DNA of 42,659 nucleotides from Erwinia sp. ErVv1 (GCF_900068895.1 NZ_CDPK01000009.1:142387-185045), one strand, 5' to 3'. Numbered from the stretch's first letter, positions 35,560 to 42,659 are shown. Translations and numbers: made by a program. The notes: generated by a model not told the origin, from the sequence alone.

Positions 35560-36306
35560 TTAATGTAAAATCTGATCGAGAAAGCGGCGCGCGCGCTCGC
35601 TGACCTGGCCGGAGAAGAAATCACTGGCGCTGGCGTTCTCCAGTATTTCCCCCTCCTCCATAAACAGGATTTGGTTGGCGGCCCGGCGGGCAAAACCCAT
35701 CTCATGGGTCACCACCATGCTGGTCATCCCCTCTGCGCTCAGCTCGGCCATCACGTCCAGCACTTCGCGGATCATCTCCGGGTCCAGCGCCGAGGTCGGC
35801 TCGTCGTACAGCATCAGCTCCGGCTTCATCGCCAGCGCCCGGGCTATTGCCACGCGCTGCTGCTGACCGCCGGACAGCTCATCCGGGAAGTGATCGCCCC
35901 GGTCGTTAAGCCGTACCTTCGCCAGCAGGTTTTCCGCCTGCTTTCTTGCTTCCGTGCGGTTAAGGCCCAGCACGGTCATCGGGGCCAGCATGATGTTCTC
36001 GGCCGCCGTCAGGTGGGAAAACAGCTCATAGTTCTGGAACACCATGCCGATACGCTGGCGCAGCTGGTGCGGCGGCACTTCGCCCCGGCTGATATTCTGG
36101 CGGCCAAAGAACACATCGCCGCTGTCGGCAGGCGAAAGCAGGTTTACGCAGCGCAGCAGCGTGGATTTGCCGGAGCCGGATGGCCCGATCAGCACCAGGG
36201 TTTCGCCGCGCCTGAGGGTCAGCGAGCAGTTCTTAAGCACCGGCTGACGCCCAAAGGCTTTATCAATACCGATCACTTCCAGCAGCGGTTTTTGACTGTG
36301 GCTCAT
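35560..36306 (-). CDS. Polar amino-acid ABC transporter ATPase
   Basis: This 248-residue ATPase belongs to the GlnQ/HisP class of importers. It has Walker A GPSGSGKST, Q-loop VFQNYELFSHLTAAENI, signature LSGGQQQRVAIARALA, Walker B MLYDEPTSALDPE and switch His VTHEMGFAR, all intact. It overlaps the permease gene by four bases (36303-36306). Together with the permease and binding protein it imports a polar amino acid or analogue; a single permease gene suggests a permease homodimer. Confidence 0.95.
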   Translation of the reverse strand: MSHSQKPLLEVIGIDKAFGRQPVLKNCSLTLRRGETLVLIGPSGSGKSTLLRCVNLLSPADSGDVFFGRQNISRGEVPPHQLRQRIGMVFQNYELFSHLTAAENIMLAPMTVLGLNRTEARKQAENLLAKVRLNDRGDHFPDELSGGQQQRVAIARALAMKPELMLYDEPTSALDPEMIREVLDVMAELSAEGMTSMVVTHEMGFARRAANQILFMEEGEILENASASDFFSGQVSERARRFLDQILH

Positions 36307-37028
36307 GACATCTCCCGTTGTGATTCTGACTGTGTGGCCCCGGCGGAAGCGGTGCGCTGCCCCCGGCGGCGGCGCTGTTTAGGATCGAGCGATCGCTCCA
36401 GCCACGCCTGAAAAAGCATAAATATCGAGGTCAGCAGCAGGTAGTAGATCCCCGCCGCGCAGAGGGCTTCGAAGTAGCGGAAGCTGGCGCTGGCGGTCTG
36501 ATTTGCGATCAGCAGCAGTTCCTGTACCGCAATCACCGACACCAGCGCGCTCGACTTCAGCATGCTGATCATCTGGTTACCCATTGGCGGCAGGACAATC
36601 CGCGCCGCCTGCGGCAGCACAATCTTGCGCATGATCTGCACGTTGGTCATGCCCAGCGCCATCCCGGCGGTGCGCTGCCCGCTTTTTACCGCCTGAAGCC
36701 CTGAACGGAGGATTTCCGCCATATAGGCCCCCTCATTCAGCGACAGGGCCAGCACCGCACAGGTAAAAGCCGGCAGGCTGATGCCAAAGCCGGGCAGCAC
36801 GTTGTAGACGAAGATGATCTGGAACAGCACCGGGGTGCCACGAAACAGCCACAGGTAGATAAAGGCCACCACCCTTCCTGCACGGAAGGGGGCCTCCTGT
36901 AGCAGCGCGAGGATTAACCCCATCACCACGCCGCACAGCAGCGCGCTGACGGTGATCAACAGCGTCATCCAGGCTCCCTGCAGGAACGCGGGTGAGATGA
37001 CGTACTGCCACATTAATGCTAACGACAT
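36303..37028 (-). CDS. Polar amino-acid ABC transporter permease
   Basis: This 241-residue inner-membrane permease of the HEQRo/GlnP family has about five hydrophobic segments. The EAA loop is in GQRTAGMALGMTNVQIMRKIVLPQAARIVLPPMGNQMISMLKSSALVSVI, with the typical RGTPVLFQI and LNEGAYMAEILRSG family blocks before it. The C-terminal tail is charged (RSLDPKQRRRRGQRT). It lies 30 bases after the binding-protein gene. Confidence 0.95.
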   Translation of the reverse strand: MSLALMWQYVISPAFLQGAWMTLLITVSALLCGVVMGLILALLQEAPFRAGRVVAFIYLWLFRGTPVLFQIIFVYNVLPGFGISLPAFTCAVLALSLNEGAYMAEILRSGLQAVKSGQRTAGMALGMTNVQIMRKIVLPQAARIVLPPMGNQMISMLKSSALVSVIAVQELLLIANQTASASFRYFEALCAAGIYYLLLTSIFMLFQAWLERSLDPKQRRRRGQRTASAGATQSESQREMS

Positions 37029-37058
37029 AATAATCTCCGGGTTACGGCGAGAGGCGGA

Positions 37059-37874
37059 TTAGAAAATGGCGACCGAGTCCGGGAAATGCCATTTTTCAAT
37101 CAGCTGGCGGTAGGTGCCATCCTTCACCAGCGCCTGTAGCCCTTTTTCCAGCTGCGCGCGGGTTTCTTCGTCGCCCTTACGCACGGCAAAGGCAATATGG
37201 GTATCCGCCTCAAACTCGGGGCCAACCGCCTCGAAGAGATCGGGCTTCTCGTTCATCAGCGCGACGGTGCCAGGGGTTGAGAGGAATTCCGCATCGGCTC
37301 GTCCCTGCGCCACGGCTACGGCAGAATCCGTCGCTGACGGGAAGGTCAGGACGTTAATCGCCGACTTTTTGGCATCAACGCACTTTTTACTGTCCTCGCG
37401 GGCCTGGCTCTCCTCAATGCCCCCGAGCGTGACCACAATATTCTTTCCGCAGAGCGATAAATCACGCCCGGTTATCCGGGCAGGATTTCCCTTACGCACA
37501 ATTACCCGGCTGCCGATCTTCATATAGGGCACAAAATCGACCTGGCTGGCGCGCGCCGCATTGACGTACATCGCCGAGTTGATAACGTCGAGACGCTTAC
37601 CCTGTAGCGCGGGGATCAGCCCCTTAAACTCCATCTGCATGGGGGCCGCCGTCAGATTGAGGTGCTGACTGAGGGCGGTGATGAGATCAATATCAAAGCC
37701 GCTGAGCGTTCCGTCCTTAACGAACTCAAAGGGCATAAAGGTCGCCGCCGTGCCGTAGGTGATCGTGCCCGGCGTAACGGCCTGCGTCGCGGTATGACCG
37801 GTCAGGGGGAGCGCTGCGCTGAGGGACAGCATCAGGCCGGTCAGGCGGCGGAACATCATTTTATTTCTGGTCAT
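37059..37874 (-). CDS. Periplasmic amino-acid-binding protein of the importer
   Basis: This 271-residue family 3 solute-binding protein has a signal peptide (residues 1-28, ending TGHTATQA). Family features are YGTAATFMPFEFVKDGTLSGFDIDLITALS, MQMEFKGLIPALQGKRLDVI, a region with SATDSAVAVAQGRADAEF and a C-terminal KDGTYRQLIEKWHFPD. It is the first gene of the seven-gene operon, with AGGAG eight bases before the ATG, and lies directly downstream of the 19-bp box. The usual ligand-carboxylate Arg is plausibly in the RASQVDF region. The ligand is unknown; family members bind polar amino acids, opines or ectoine. Confidence 0.93.
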   Translation of the reverse strand: MTRNKMMFRRLTGLMLSLSAALPLTGHTATQAVTPGTITYGTAATFMPFEFVKDGTLSGFDIDLITALSQHLNLTAAPMQMEFKGLIPALQGKRLDVINSAMYVNAARASQVDFVPYMKIGSRVIVRKGNPARITGRDLSLCGKNIVVTLGGIEESQAREDSKKCVDAKKSAINVLTFPSATDSAVAVAQGRADAEFLSTPGTVALMNEKPDLFEAVGPEFEADTHIAFAVRKGDEETRAQLEKGLQALVKDGTYRQLIEKWHFPDSVAIF

Positions 37875-37909
37875 TGTGCTCTCCTGGTGAAGGCTTGCAT
37901 TGGCTTTTA

Positions 37910-37928
37910 TGAGTCAATAAATACAATC
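37910..37928. promoter_or_regulatory. 19-bp shared box, copy 2 (importer operon promoter)
   Basis: TGAGTCAATAAATACAATC has 16 of 19 bases in common with the copy at 29882-29900. It lies 36 bases before the start of the binding-protein gene. GTCA (37913-37916) and TGAC further right (37931-37934) make a loose dyad around it. It is the best candidate operator of the adjacent GntR-type regulator. Confidence 0.6.
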
Positions 37929-38018
37929 ACTGACGCAGCGGACCTGCGCGCTTAAGGTGCATCTCCGCACCCTCATGGTGCGATTCGGGCTTTACTTCGT
38001 TGTCGGGAGTGGCCTGTG

Positions 38019-38043
38019 TTATTGTCTCTTTTGACCACAATAA
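38019..38043. promoter_or_regulatory. Inverted repeat before the GntR-type gene
   Basis: TTATTGT (38019-38025) and ACAATAA (38037-38043) form a perfect seven-base dyad with an 11-bp spacer, 22 bases before the chosen start of the regulator. The half-site shares ACAAT with the 19-bp box. It could be an autoregulatory operator. Confidence 0.35.
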
Positions 38044-38065
38044 TGCATTCAGGAACGCTACCATC

Positions 38066-38962
38066 ATGCAGCCCGCTTCTTCTGCAAGCAGTCGCCGGAT
38101 AGCCCGGCAAATACTCGACCTGATATATGAAGCAAGATTCGATCCAGGTCATCATTTACGTGAGCAGCATTTAGCTGATGCGCTCGGCGTATCGCGTACG
38201 CCGGTGCGGTCCGCACTGAAGGAACTCACCCTGCTGGGTGCGGTTGAAGCGCGGCCAAACCAGGGTTTCTTCTTAATCAAAAACGTCGATGAGCTGTTGC
38301 AGCTGGCCATTGAACAGCCTAAAACCAGCGATCAGACTCTCTATGAAAAGCTGGTGCACGATCGCATCGCCGATGCACTGCCCATCTCTTTTACCCAGAC
38401 GGAAATTGCGCAGCGCTATGATGTTGACCGGGGCGTACTGTCCCGTACGCTGCTGAAGCTGGCGGAGGACGGGCTCATCGCTCGCAATACCGGGCACGGC
38501 TGGCGTTTTCTCCAAACGCTGGACTCAGAGGTCGCGCGACAAAACGGCTACGGCTTTCGCCTGATGATTGAACCCGCGGCGCTGCGATCGCCGCTGTTCC
38601 GTCCCGATCGCCACGCGATCAAACGCATGCGCGCCCGGCATCTGTGGCTGATCACCCACCCGGATATCACCCTGGTTCCGGCAAGAGAGATTTTTGAAAC
38701 CGATGCCGACTTTCACGAAATGCTGGCCGAGGCCAGCGGTAACCTTTATGTCCTGCAGGCTGTCCAGCAGCAGAACCGCCTGCGCCGCCTGCTGGAGTTC
38801 GGCAGCTACCACAATAAACGCCGCGTCCGGGAGTGGTGCGAAGAGCATGTCGCTATTCTTGATGCGGTGCGCGATAACCAGCCGGAAAAAGCCGCGGTGC
38901 TGATGCAGCAGCATCTGCAATCGGCGCACGATCTGGTCGCAAAAAAGGCGGCGAAATCTTAA
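38066..38962 (+). CDS. FadR-type GntR regulator with two winged-helix domains
   Basis: This 298-residue regulator has a GntR winged helix at residues about 10-72 (REQHLADALGVSRTPVRSALKELTLLGAVEARPNQGFF). A second, independent winged helix follows at about 95-150 (FTQTEIAQRYDVDRGVLSRTLLKLAEDGLIARNTGHGWRF). Last comes an all-helical FCD ligand domain (about 160-290) with the metal-site pattern DADFHEML, EEHVAIL and MQQHLQSAH. Two DNA-binding domains in one FCD protein are unusual. The ATG at 38066 was chosen because the GntR similarity begins soon after it; AGGAA lies 12 bases upstream. It is divergent from the importer operon and most likely controls it, binding the pathway substrate or product. 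Confidence 0.88.
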   Translation: MQPASSASSRRIARQILDLIYEARFDPGHHLREQHLADALGVSRTPVRSALKELTLLGAVEARPNQGFFLIKNVDELLQLAIEQPKTSDQTLYEKLVHDRIADALPISFTQTEIAQRYDVDRGVLSRTLLKLAEDGLIARNTGHGWRFLQTLDSEVARQNGYGFRLMIEPAALRSPLFRPDRHAIKRMRARHLWLITHPDITLVPAREIFETDADFHEMLAEASGNLYVLQAVQQQNRLRRLLEFGSYHNKRRVREWCEEHVAILDAVRDNQPEKAAVLMQQHLQSAHDLVAKKAAKS

Positions 38963-39014
38963 GCGGCATCATTTTTGCATTATCTGCTCCTGAAAATACA
39001 ACCAGGAGAAAATA

Positions 39015-39803
39015 ATGGATTTGCAAATTGATCACCGTGTGGCGCTCGTTTGTGGGGCAGGCAGCGGTTTAGGACGTGCGATTGCGCAATCGCTGGCTCA
39101 GGAAGGGGTGCGCGTCGCCGTCACCGGGCGAAATCGCGAAAAGCTGGCAGAGACCGTGGCGCTGATCCAGCAGCAGGGCGGAACGGCTCAGGCCTGGACG
39201 CTGGATCTGGCCGCCCCAGGGCGCTTCACCGAGACACTGAACGCCATCCGCCAGCACTGGGGAGACGTGGATATTCTGGTCAATAATTCCGGCGGCCCAC
39301 CGCCAGCCCGCGCCCAGGGCGTGGCGGCAGAGGTCTGGCAGCAGCAGTTCAGCCTGATGGTCGGGGCGCTTATCCAGCTTACCGACCTCGTGCTGCCCGC
39401 CATGCGCGAGCGCGGCTGGGGTCGCATCATTACCACCACCTCATCGGGGGTTATCGCCCCGCTGGCAAACCTGGCGCTGTCGAACGCGCTGCGAATGAGC
39501 CTGCTGGGCTGGTCGAAAACGCTGGCGGGCGAGGTCGCCGCCGACGGCGTGACGGTAAACGTAATGGTGCCCGGACGCATCGCCACCGGTCGGGTTGCCC
39601 AGCTGGATGCCATTAAAGCCGGACGGGAGAACAGCACGCCCGGGGCCATCGCGGAGAAAAGTCGCCAGAGCATTCCCGCGGGCCGCTACGGCAGACCGGA
39701 AGAGTACGGGGCCGCAGCCGCGTTTCTGGCCAGCCAGCAGGCGGCCTATATTACCGGCAGCGTGCTGCGCGTAGACGGCGGACTCATCCCCTCGGTGCTA
39801 TAG
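39015..39803 (+). CDS. Short-chain dehydrogenase-like protein without YxxxK motif
   Basis: This 262-residue protein has a Rossmann fold with the nucleotide motif CGAGSGLGRAIA (13-24) and NNSG near 90-93. The Ser region is TTTSSG (140-145). The catalytic Tyr-x-x-x-Lys is replaced by Ser156-Asn-Ala-Leu-Arg160 (ALSNALRMSLLGWSKTLA). Such degenerate beta-ketoacyl-reductase-like SDRs form a known subgroup of uncertain activity. The C-terminal GRYGRPEEYGAAAAFLASQQAAYITGSVLRVDGG is typical of the family. AGGAGA precedes the ATG. It follows the regulator gene by 52 bases on the same strand and may belong to the same pathway; AATACAA in the spacer is only a weak echo of the shared box. Confidence 0.85.
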   Translation: MDLQIDHRVALVCGAGSGLGRAIAQSLAQEGVRVAVTGRNREKLAETVALIQQQGGTAQAWTLDLAAPGRFTETLNAIRQHWGDVDILVNNSGGPPPARAQGVAAEVWQQQFSLMVGALIQLTDLVLPAMRERGWGRIITTTSSGVIAPLANLALSNALRMSLLGWSKTLAGEVAADGVTVNVMVPGRIATGRVAQLDAIKAGRENSTPGAIAEKSRQSIPAGRYGRPEEYGAAAAFLASQQAAYITGSVLRVDGGLIPSVL

Positions 39804-39854
39804 CGTTGCTTTATCCGCGGCACGGCAGCACAATCTGACACTGGTACGCGTTAA

Positions 39855-39889
39855 TGATAACTATTATCATGCTTTACGATAATATTATC
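39855..39889 (+). promoter_or_regulatory. Two Fur-type boxes upstream of the FAD monooxygenase
   Basis: TGATAACTATTATCA (39855-39869) matches 14 of 15 bases of the 7-1-7 Fur motif TGATAAT-N-ATTATCA. GATAATATTATC (39878-39889) is a perfect palindrome built from Fur half-sites. Both lie within 50 bases of the ATG at 39903, over the promoter, so iron-loaded Fur should repress the gene. Confidence 0.7.
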
Positions 39890-39902
39890 CCGGAGTGTAC
39901 CT

Positions 39903-41111
39903 ATGCAGGCAGAGCTACCCGAATCAATCACCACTGACTGCTGCATCGTCGGCGGCGGCCCGGCGGGTCTGATGCTCGGCTATCTGCTGGCCCTGGCGGG
40001 CGTTCAGGTCGTGGTGATTGAAAAGCACGCTGATTTCCTTCGGGACTTTCGCGGCGATACCATTCACCCCTCTACCCTGCAAATTATGCACCATCTGGGG
40101 CTGCTGGATGAGCTGCTCACGCTGCCCCACCAGCAGGCGCCTAAGCTTCAGGCCGAGATGAACGGTCGCGAAGTGACAATGGCTGACTTCTCGCGGCTGC
40201 CGGTAAAGTGTCGCTTTATCGCCTTTATGCCGCAGTGGGACTTCCTGAATTTCCTGGCGGCTAAGGCCGCCGCGCTGCCGACCTTTACCCTCTACCGCTC
40301 GACGCGCCTCGACGACCTGATCTGTGAACAGGACCGCGTCTGCGGGATCCGCGCGTCATCCGGTACGGCCACCACGGAAATCCGCGCACAGCTGGTGGTG
40401 GGAGCGGATGGTCGTCATTCACGCGTCAGGGAAAAAGCCGGACTGACCGGCCGCGAATTTGGTGCCCCGCGCGACGTGCTGTGGTTTTCGCTGCCGAAAC
40501 AGCCCGACGATCCGGCGGTGAGCATGGGGCACAGAGGGCCAAAGCAGAACGTTATCATTATTGACCGGGGTGATTACTGGCAGTGCGGCTACGCTATCGC
40601 CAAAGGTCATTATGAGCAGATGGCACCGCGGGGTTTAGCTGGTTTTAAGCAGGAAGTTGCGCCCTTTATTCCCTTCCCGCCCGACAGGTTGGATGCGCTG
40701 ACGGAGTGGGATCAGCTCAGGCTGCTTGTTATCCGTATTGACCGCCTCGATGAGTGGGCAAAGCCTGGCGTACTTTGCATCGGCGATGCGGCCCATGCTA
40801 TGTCGCCAATTGGCGGCGTGGGGGTCAATCTGGCCATTCAGGATGCGGTTGCCAGCGCCAATCTGCTGGTTCCTCACCTGCGGAAAGGTCGCCTCAGCCT
40901 GAAAAACCTGCAAAAGGTGCAGAAGCGGCGGCAGTTTCCCACCTGTGCCACCCAGTTTATTCAGATAAAAATGAGCGGCAAAAAACGCAAAAAAAGCAAA
41001 AGCACAGGCAGCCCGATCCCCAGGCTGGTCAGTCGGCTGCGGTTTTTACCCCATGTGTTTGGCTGGATCATCGGGCTGGGATTTCGTCCCGAGAAACCCC
41101 GACGCTTCTAA
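39903..41111 (+). CDS. FAD-dependent monooxygenase (PHBH fold), likely Fur-regulated
   Basis: This 402-residue flavoprotein of the p-hydroxybenzoate hydroxylase fold has all three FAD motifs: GGGPAGLMLGYLLA (17-30) with acidic Glu40, the DG motif VGADGRHSRVR (167-176), and GDAAHAMSPIGGVGVNLAIQDA (294-315). Enzymes of this type use NAD(P)H and O2 to hydroxylate aromatic or related substrates. GDTIHPSTLQIM near residue 52 is a common block in this subgroup. The C-terminus has a Lys/Arg-rich stretch (KMSGKKRKKSKSTG) and a hydrophobic end, which may give membrane contact. GGAG precedes the ATG. The iron-response boxes suggest a role in iron limitation; the substrate is unknown. Its last four bases overlap the convergent gene. 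Confidence 0.85.
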   Translation: MQAELPESITTDCCIVGGGPAGLMLGYLLALAGVQVVVIEKHADFLRDFRGDTIHPSTLQIMHHLGLLDELLTLPHQQAPKLQAEMNGREVTMADFSRLPVKCRFIAFMPQWDFLNFLAAKAAALPTFTLYRSTRLDDLICEQDRVCGIRASSGTATTEIRAQLVVGADGRHSRVREKAGLTGREFGAPRDVLWFSLPKQPDDPAVSMGHRGPKQNVIIIDRGDYWQCGYAIAKGHYEQMAPRGLAGFKQEVAPFIPFPPDRLDALTEWDQLRLLVIRIDRLDEWAKPGVLCIGDAAHAMSPIGGVGVNLAIQDAVASANLLVPHLRKGRLSLKNLQKVQKRRQFPTCATQFIQIKMSGKKRKKSKSTGSPIPRLVSRLRFLPHVFGWIIGLGFRPEKPRRF

Positions 41112-41749
41112 GCTTTCGCTCTCAACAGCCACAGGCCGGTGAGGATCTGCCAGCAGGTGATGGGATAGACCGAGGCCCGCTCAATTAACCCCGTCGGCAG
41201 CAGGTTAAGGGGGATAATCAGCATGCTGAGCAGGCCAACCCCGCCCAGCAGCAGACTGATTATGCCCCACTGACGATCGCGCCGTCGGCTGTGGCCTCGT
41301 AGTAGCATACCTGCCGTCAGCAGGCACAAATTCCCCCCCGCAATCGCCAGTACCGCACCGGCCTGATGCAGGGTTATGCCGCCGTTCCCGCCCCCACTAT
41401 GAAAAAGCGCAATCATCACGCCGCCGATGCCGTGCAGCAGGCCGGTCAGCAGGAATAGCCATCTGCCTCGCGGACGGCATCCGCTGCCGATCAGAAAGCA
41501 GGCAAGGAAAAACAGGATACCCTCGGCGGCAAAGCCCATATTCATCACCGCATGACGCGGCGAGCAGATCGCCCGCCCGTCTGCCAGCACGCCGCAGACG
41601 GGAATGCCAAGGTCGCTAATGTAGTTCTGCATGTAGCGGTAAGCAGGAACATGCCAGGCCAGCGCGCTGATTTTTTCGGCGAGCAGATAGACCGCCCCGC
41701 CGAGAATAAAGCAGCCTGCACCGATTTTCCGTCTGATTGAGTCGTTCAT
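41108..41749 (-). CDS. DUF998-like integral membrane protein
   Basis: This 213-residue protein has about six hydrophobic segments. Typical of DUF998 proteins are GAGCFILGGAVYLLAEKISALAW, YRYMQNYISDLGIP (the N-x-[IL]-S-[DE]-LG motif) and GLLHGIGGVMIALFHSG. The function of the family is unknown. Basic loops (RPRGRW, RGHSRRRDRQ) separate the spans. It ends convergently with the FAD monooxygenase (TAA codons overlap) and starts five bases after the MFS gene stop on the same strand, so it may be co-transcribed with that gene. Confidence 0.75.
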   Translation of the reverse strand: MNDSIRRKIGAGCFILGGAVYLLAEKISALAWHVPAYRYMQNYISDLGIPVCGVLADGRAICSPRHAVMNMGFAAEGILFFLACFLIGSGCRPRGRWLFLLTGLLHGIGGVMIALFHSGGGNGGITLHQAGAVLAIAGGNLCLLTAGMLLRGHSRRRDRQWGIISLLLGGVGLLSMLIIPLNLLPTGLIERASVYPITCWQILTGLWLLRAKA

Positions 41750-41754
41750 CCGCG

Positions 41755-42546
41755 CTATCCGTTATGCAGCCGCTGTCGCGAACGCAGGCTGGGAAACCAG
41801 GCCATCCACAGTCCGACTACCAGCAGCGTGCCGACGCCGCCAACCGCCACCGCGGGAGCCGCCCCGAGCCAGGCCGCCAGCATGCCCGACTCAAATTCGC
41901 CGAGCTGGTTGGAGGTATTAATAAAGATCGAATTCACCGCGCTGACCCGCCCGCGCATTTCGTCCGGCGTATCAAGCTGCACCAGCGCCCCGCGGATCAC
42001 CATGCTGACCATATCGAAGCCGCCCAGCGCAAACAGCGCCAGCAGCGAGAGCCACAGCTGGGTGGAAAACGCAAACAGCAGCGTCGCGACGCCGAACCCG
42101 GCGACCGAGGCGAACATAATTTTGCCGACGTTACGCTCAAGACTGCGACGGCTGAGCCAGAAACCCACCAGCAGGCCGCCTACCGCCGGTGCGCCTCGCA
42201 GCAGCCCCAGCCCCCATGGCCCGGTATGCAGAATATCCTTCGCAAATATCGGCAGCAGCGCGGTCGCGCCGCCCAGCAGCACCGCGAAGAGATCGAGCGA
42301 GATAACGCCCAGCACGTCGGGCCGACGGCGAATAAAGTGGATGCCGGCAAAGACGCTGGCGAAGGTCGCGGGCGCACGCGGGGGCGGCGCATGATCGTAG
42401 CGCAGGCGGCTGACCATCAGAATGGAGATCAGATAGAGCGCGGCGGTGGTAGCATAAACCACTCCCGGTCCGGCGACATACAGCAGCCCGCCCAGCGCAG
42501 GCCCCATCATCGAGGCGGTCTGCATTGAGGCCGCATTCGCCGCCGT
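41755..42546 (-). pseudogene. MFS transporter, 5' part lost at fold-back junction
   Basis: The last roughly 264 residues of a DHA3/EntS-like major-facilitator exporter remain: ANAASMQTASMMGPALGG, LYLISILMVSRLRYD, then several membrane spans up to the stop at 41755. Homologous coding ends at about 42546, where the sequence turns into an inverted copy of the gene's own 42330-42442. In the transporter frame the copy reads a TAG at 42553-42555, so there is no native N-terminus. Internal ATGs (42525) lie mid-domain and would give a half-transporter. The gene is probably intact in the real genome and broken here by assembly, or it is a real inversion break. Confidence 0.8.
42330..42442 (+). repeat. 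Inverted repeat arm A (native, inside MFS gene)
   Basis: This 113-bp stretch is exactly reverse-complementary to 42547-42659; I compared all 113 positions by eye and found no mismatch. It encodes the LYLISILMVSRLRYD to AGIHFI region of the transporter on the minus strand. Confidence 0.95.
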
Positions 42547-42659
42547 CGCGCTCTATCTGATCTCCATTCTGATGGTCAGCCGCCTGCGCTACGATCATGC
42601 GCCGCCCCCGCGTGCGCCCGCGACCTTCGCCAGCGTCTTTGCCGGCATCCACTTTATTC
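42547..42659 (-). repeat. Inverted repeat arm B (fold-back copy at the window end)
   Basis: This is the exact reverse complement of 42330-42442, running to the last base of the window after a 104-bp spacer. It encodes the same transporter segment on the opposite strand. A perfect copy ending at a sequence end is typical of a chimeric read or an assembly fold-back. Confidence 0.95.

Noticed and set aside
37956-37981. Alternating GGTGC/GCACC/GGTGC segments that could form exclusive hairpins
   Set aside because: Stems are only five bases, and the position relative to transcription starts is unknown; too weak for a riboswitch or attenuator.
41737-42528. A 263-residue plus-strand open frame rich in Gln/Arg/His
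   Set aside because: It is the reverse-strand shadow of the MFS transporter gene and shows no protein-like segments.

Overview
The window looks like a complete draft-assembly contig from a gamma-proteobacterium of the order Enterobacterales. CitCDEFXGT, SitABCD, YaiL, ZinT and chaperone-usher gene content all fit; an Erwinia/Pantoea-like host is my guess from overall feel, not from a search. Both ends look like contig breaks. The left end lies inside an Rhs repeat gene. The right end is a perfect 113-bp fold-back copy of part of an MFS transporter gene.

Layout. (1) 1-1160: the 3' end of an Rhs element with an amber codon in the core, a short C-terminal toxin module, its overlapping AT-rich immunity gene, and an IS903-like terminal remnant. 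(2) 1247-4527: a trypsin-like protease/DNA-RNA endonuclease fusion on the minus strand, an RluA-family pseudouridine synthase and YaiL. (3) 4700-10780: catalase-peroxidase katG (minus), divergent from the manganese/iron ABC operon sitABCD, with an OxyR-like core on the katG side and two MntR-type boxes on the sit side. (4) 10854-17735: the citrate fermentation operon citCDEFXGT (minus). citG has two in-frame tandem-repeat expansions, and the CitAB sensor pair is not present in the window. (5) 17736-20226: AT-rich DNA with a CRP site, a possible small RNA and a translationally coupled MarT/FidL-like regulator pair. (6) 20227-26085: a five-gene chaperone-usher fimbrial operon (pilin, chaperone, usher, tip adhesin, second chaperone). 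(7) 26106-28646: zinT with a near-perfect Zur box, and a methyl-accepting chemotaxis protein. (8) 28651-39803: a large, apparently uncharacterised catabolic locus. (9) 39855-42659: a FAD monooxygenase behind two Fur-type boxes, a DUF998-like membrane protein and a broken MFS transporter.

The most interesting part is region 8. A seven-gene minus-strand operon encodes a polar amino-acid ABC importer, an M20 amidohydrolase, an enolase-superfamily enzyme, a creatinase-fold M24 protein that has lost most of its metal ligands, and a DapA-type lyase. Facing it are a CTP-synthase-like glutamine amidotransferase with no synthetase domain and a PLP aminotransferase, which are transcribed divergently from each other. 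On the other side lie a FadR-type regulator with two winged helices and an SDR without the YxxxK motif. A 19-bp box (TGAsTCArTrAATACAATC) occurs in the importer-operon promoter and again, with 16 of 19 bases identical and about 8 kb away, in the aminotransferase/amidotransferase intergenic region. This argues that all of them form one regulon for an imported amino-acid-like compound. The substrate cannot be read from the sequence.

The annotation is by eye only. Family names rest on recognised motifs and remembered homologues, and no database search was made.
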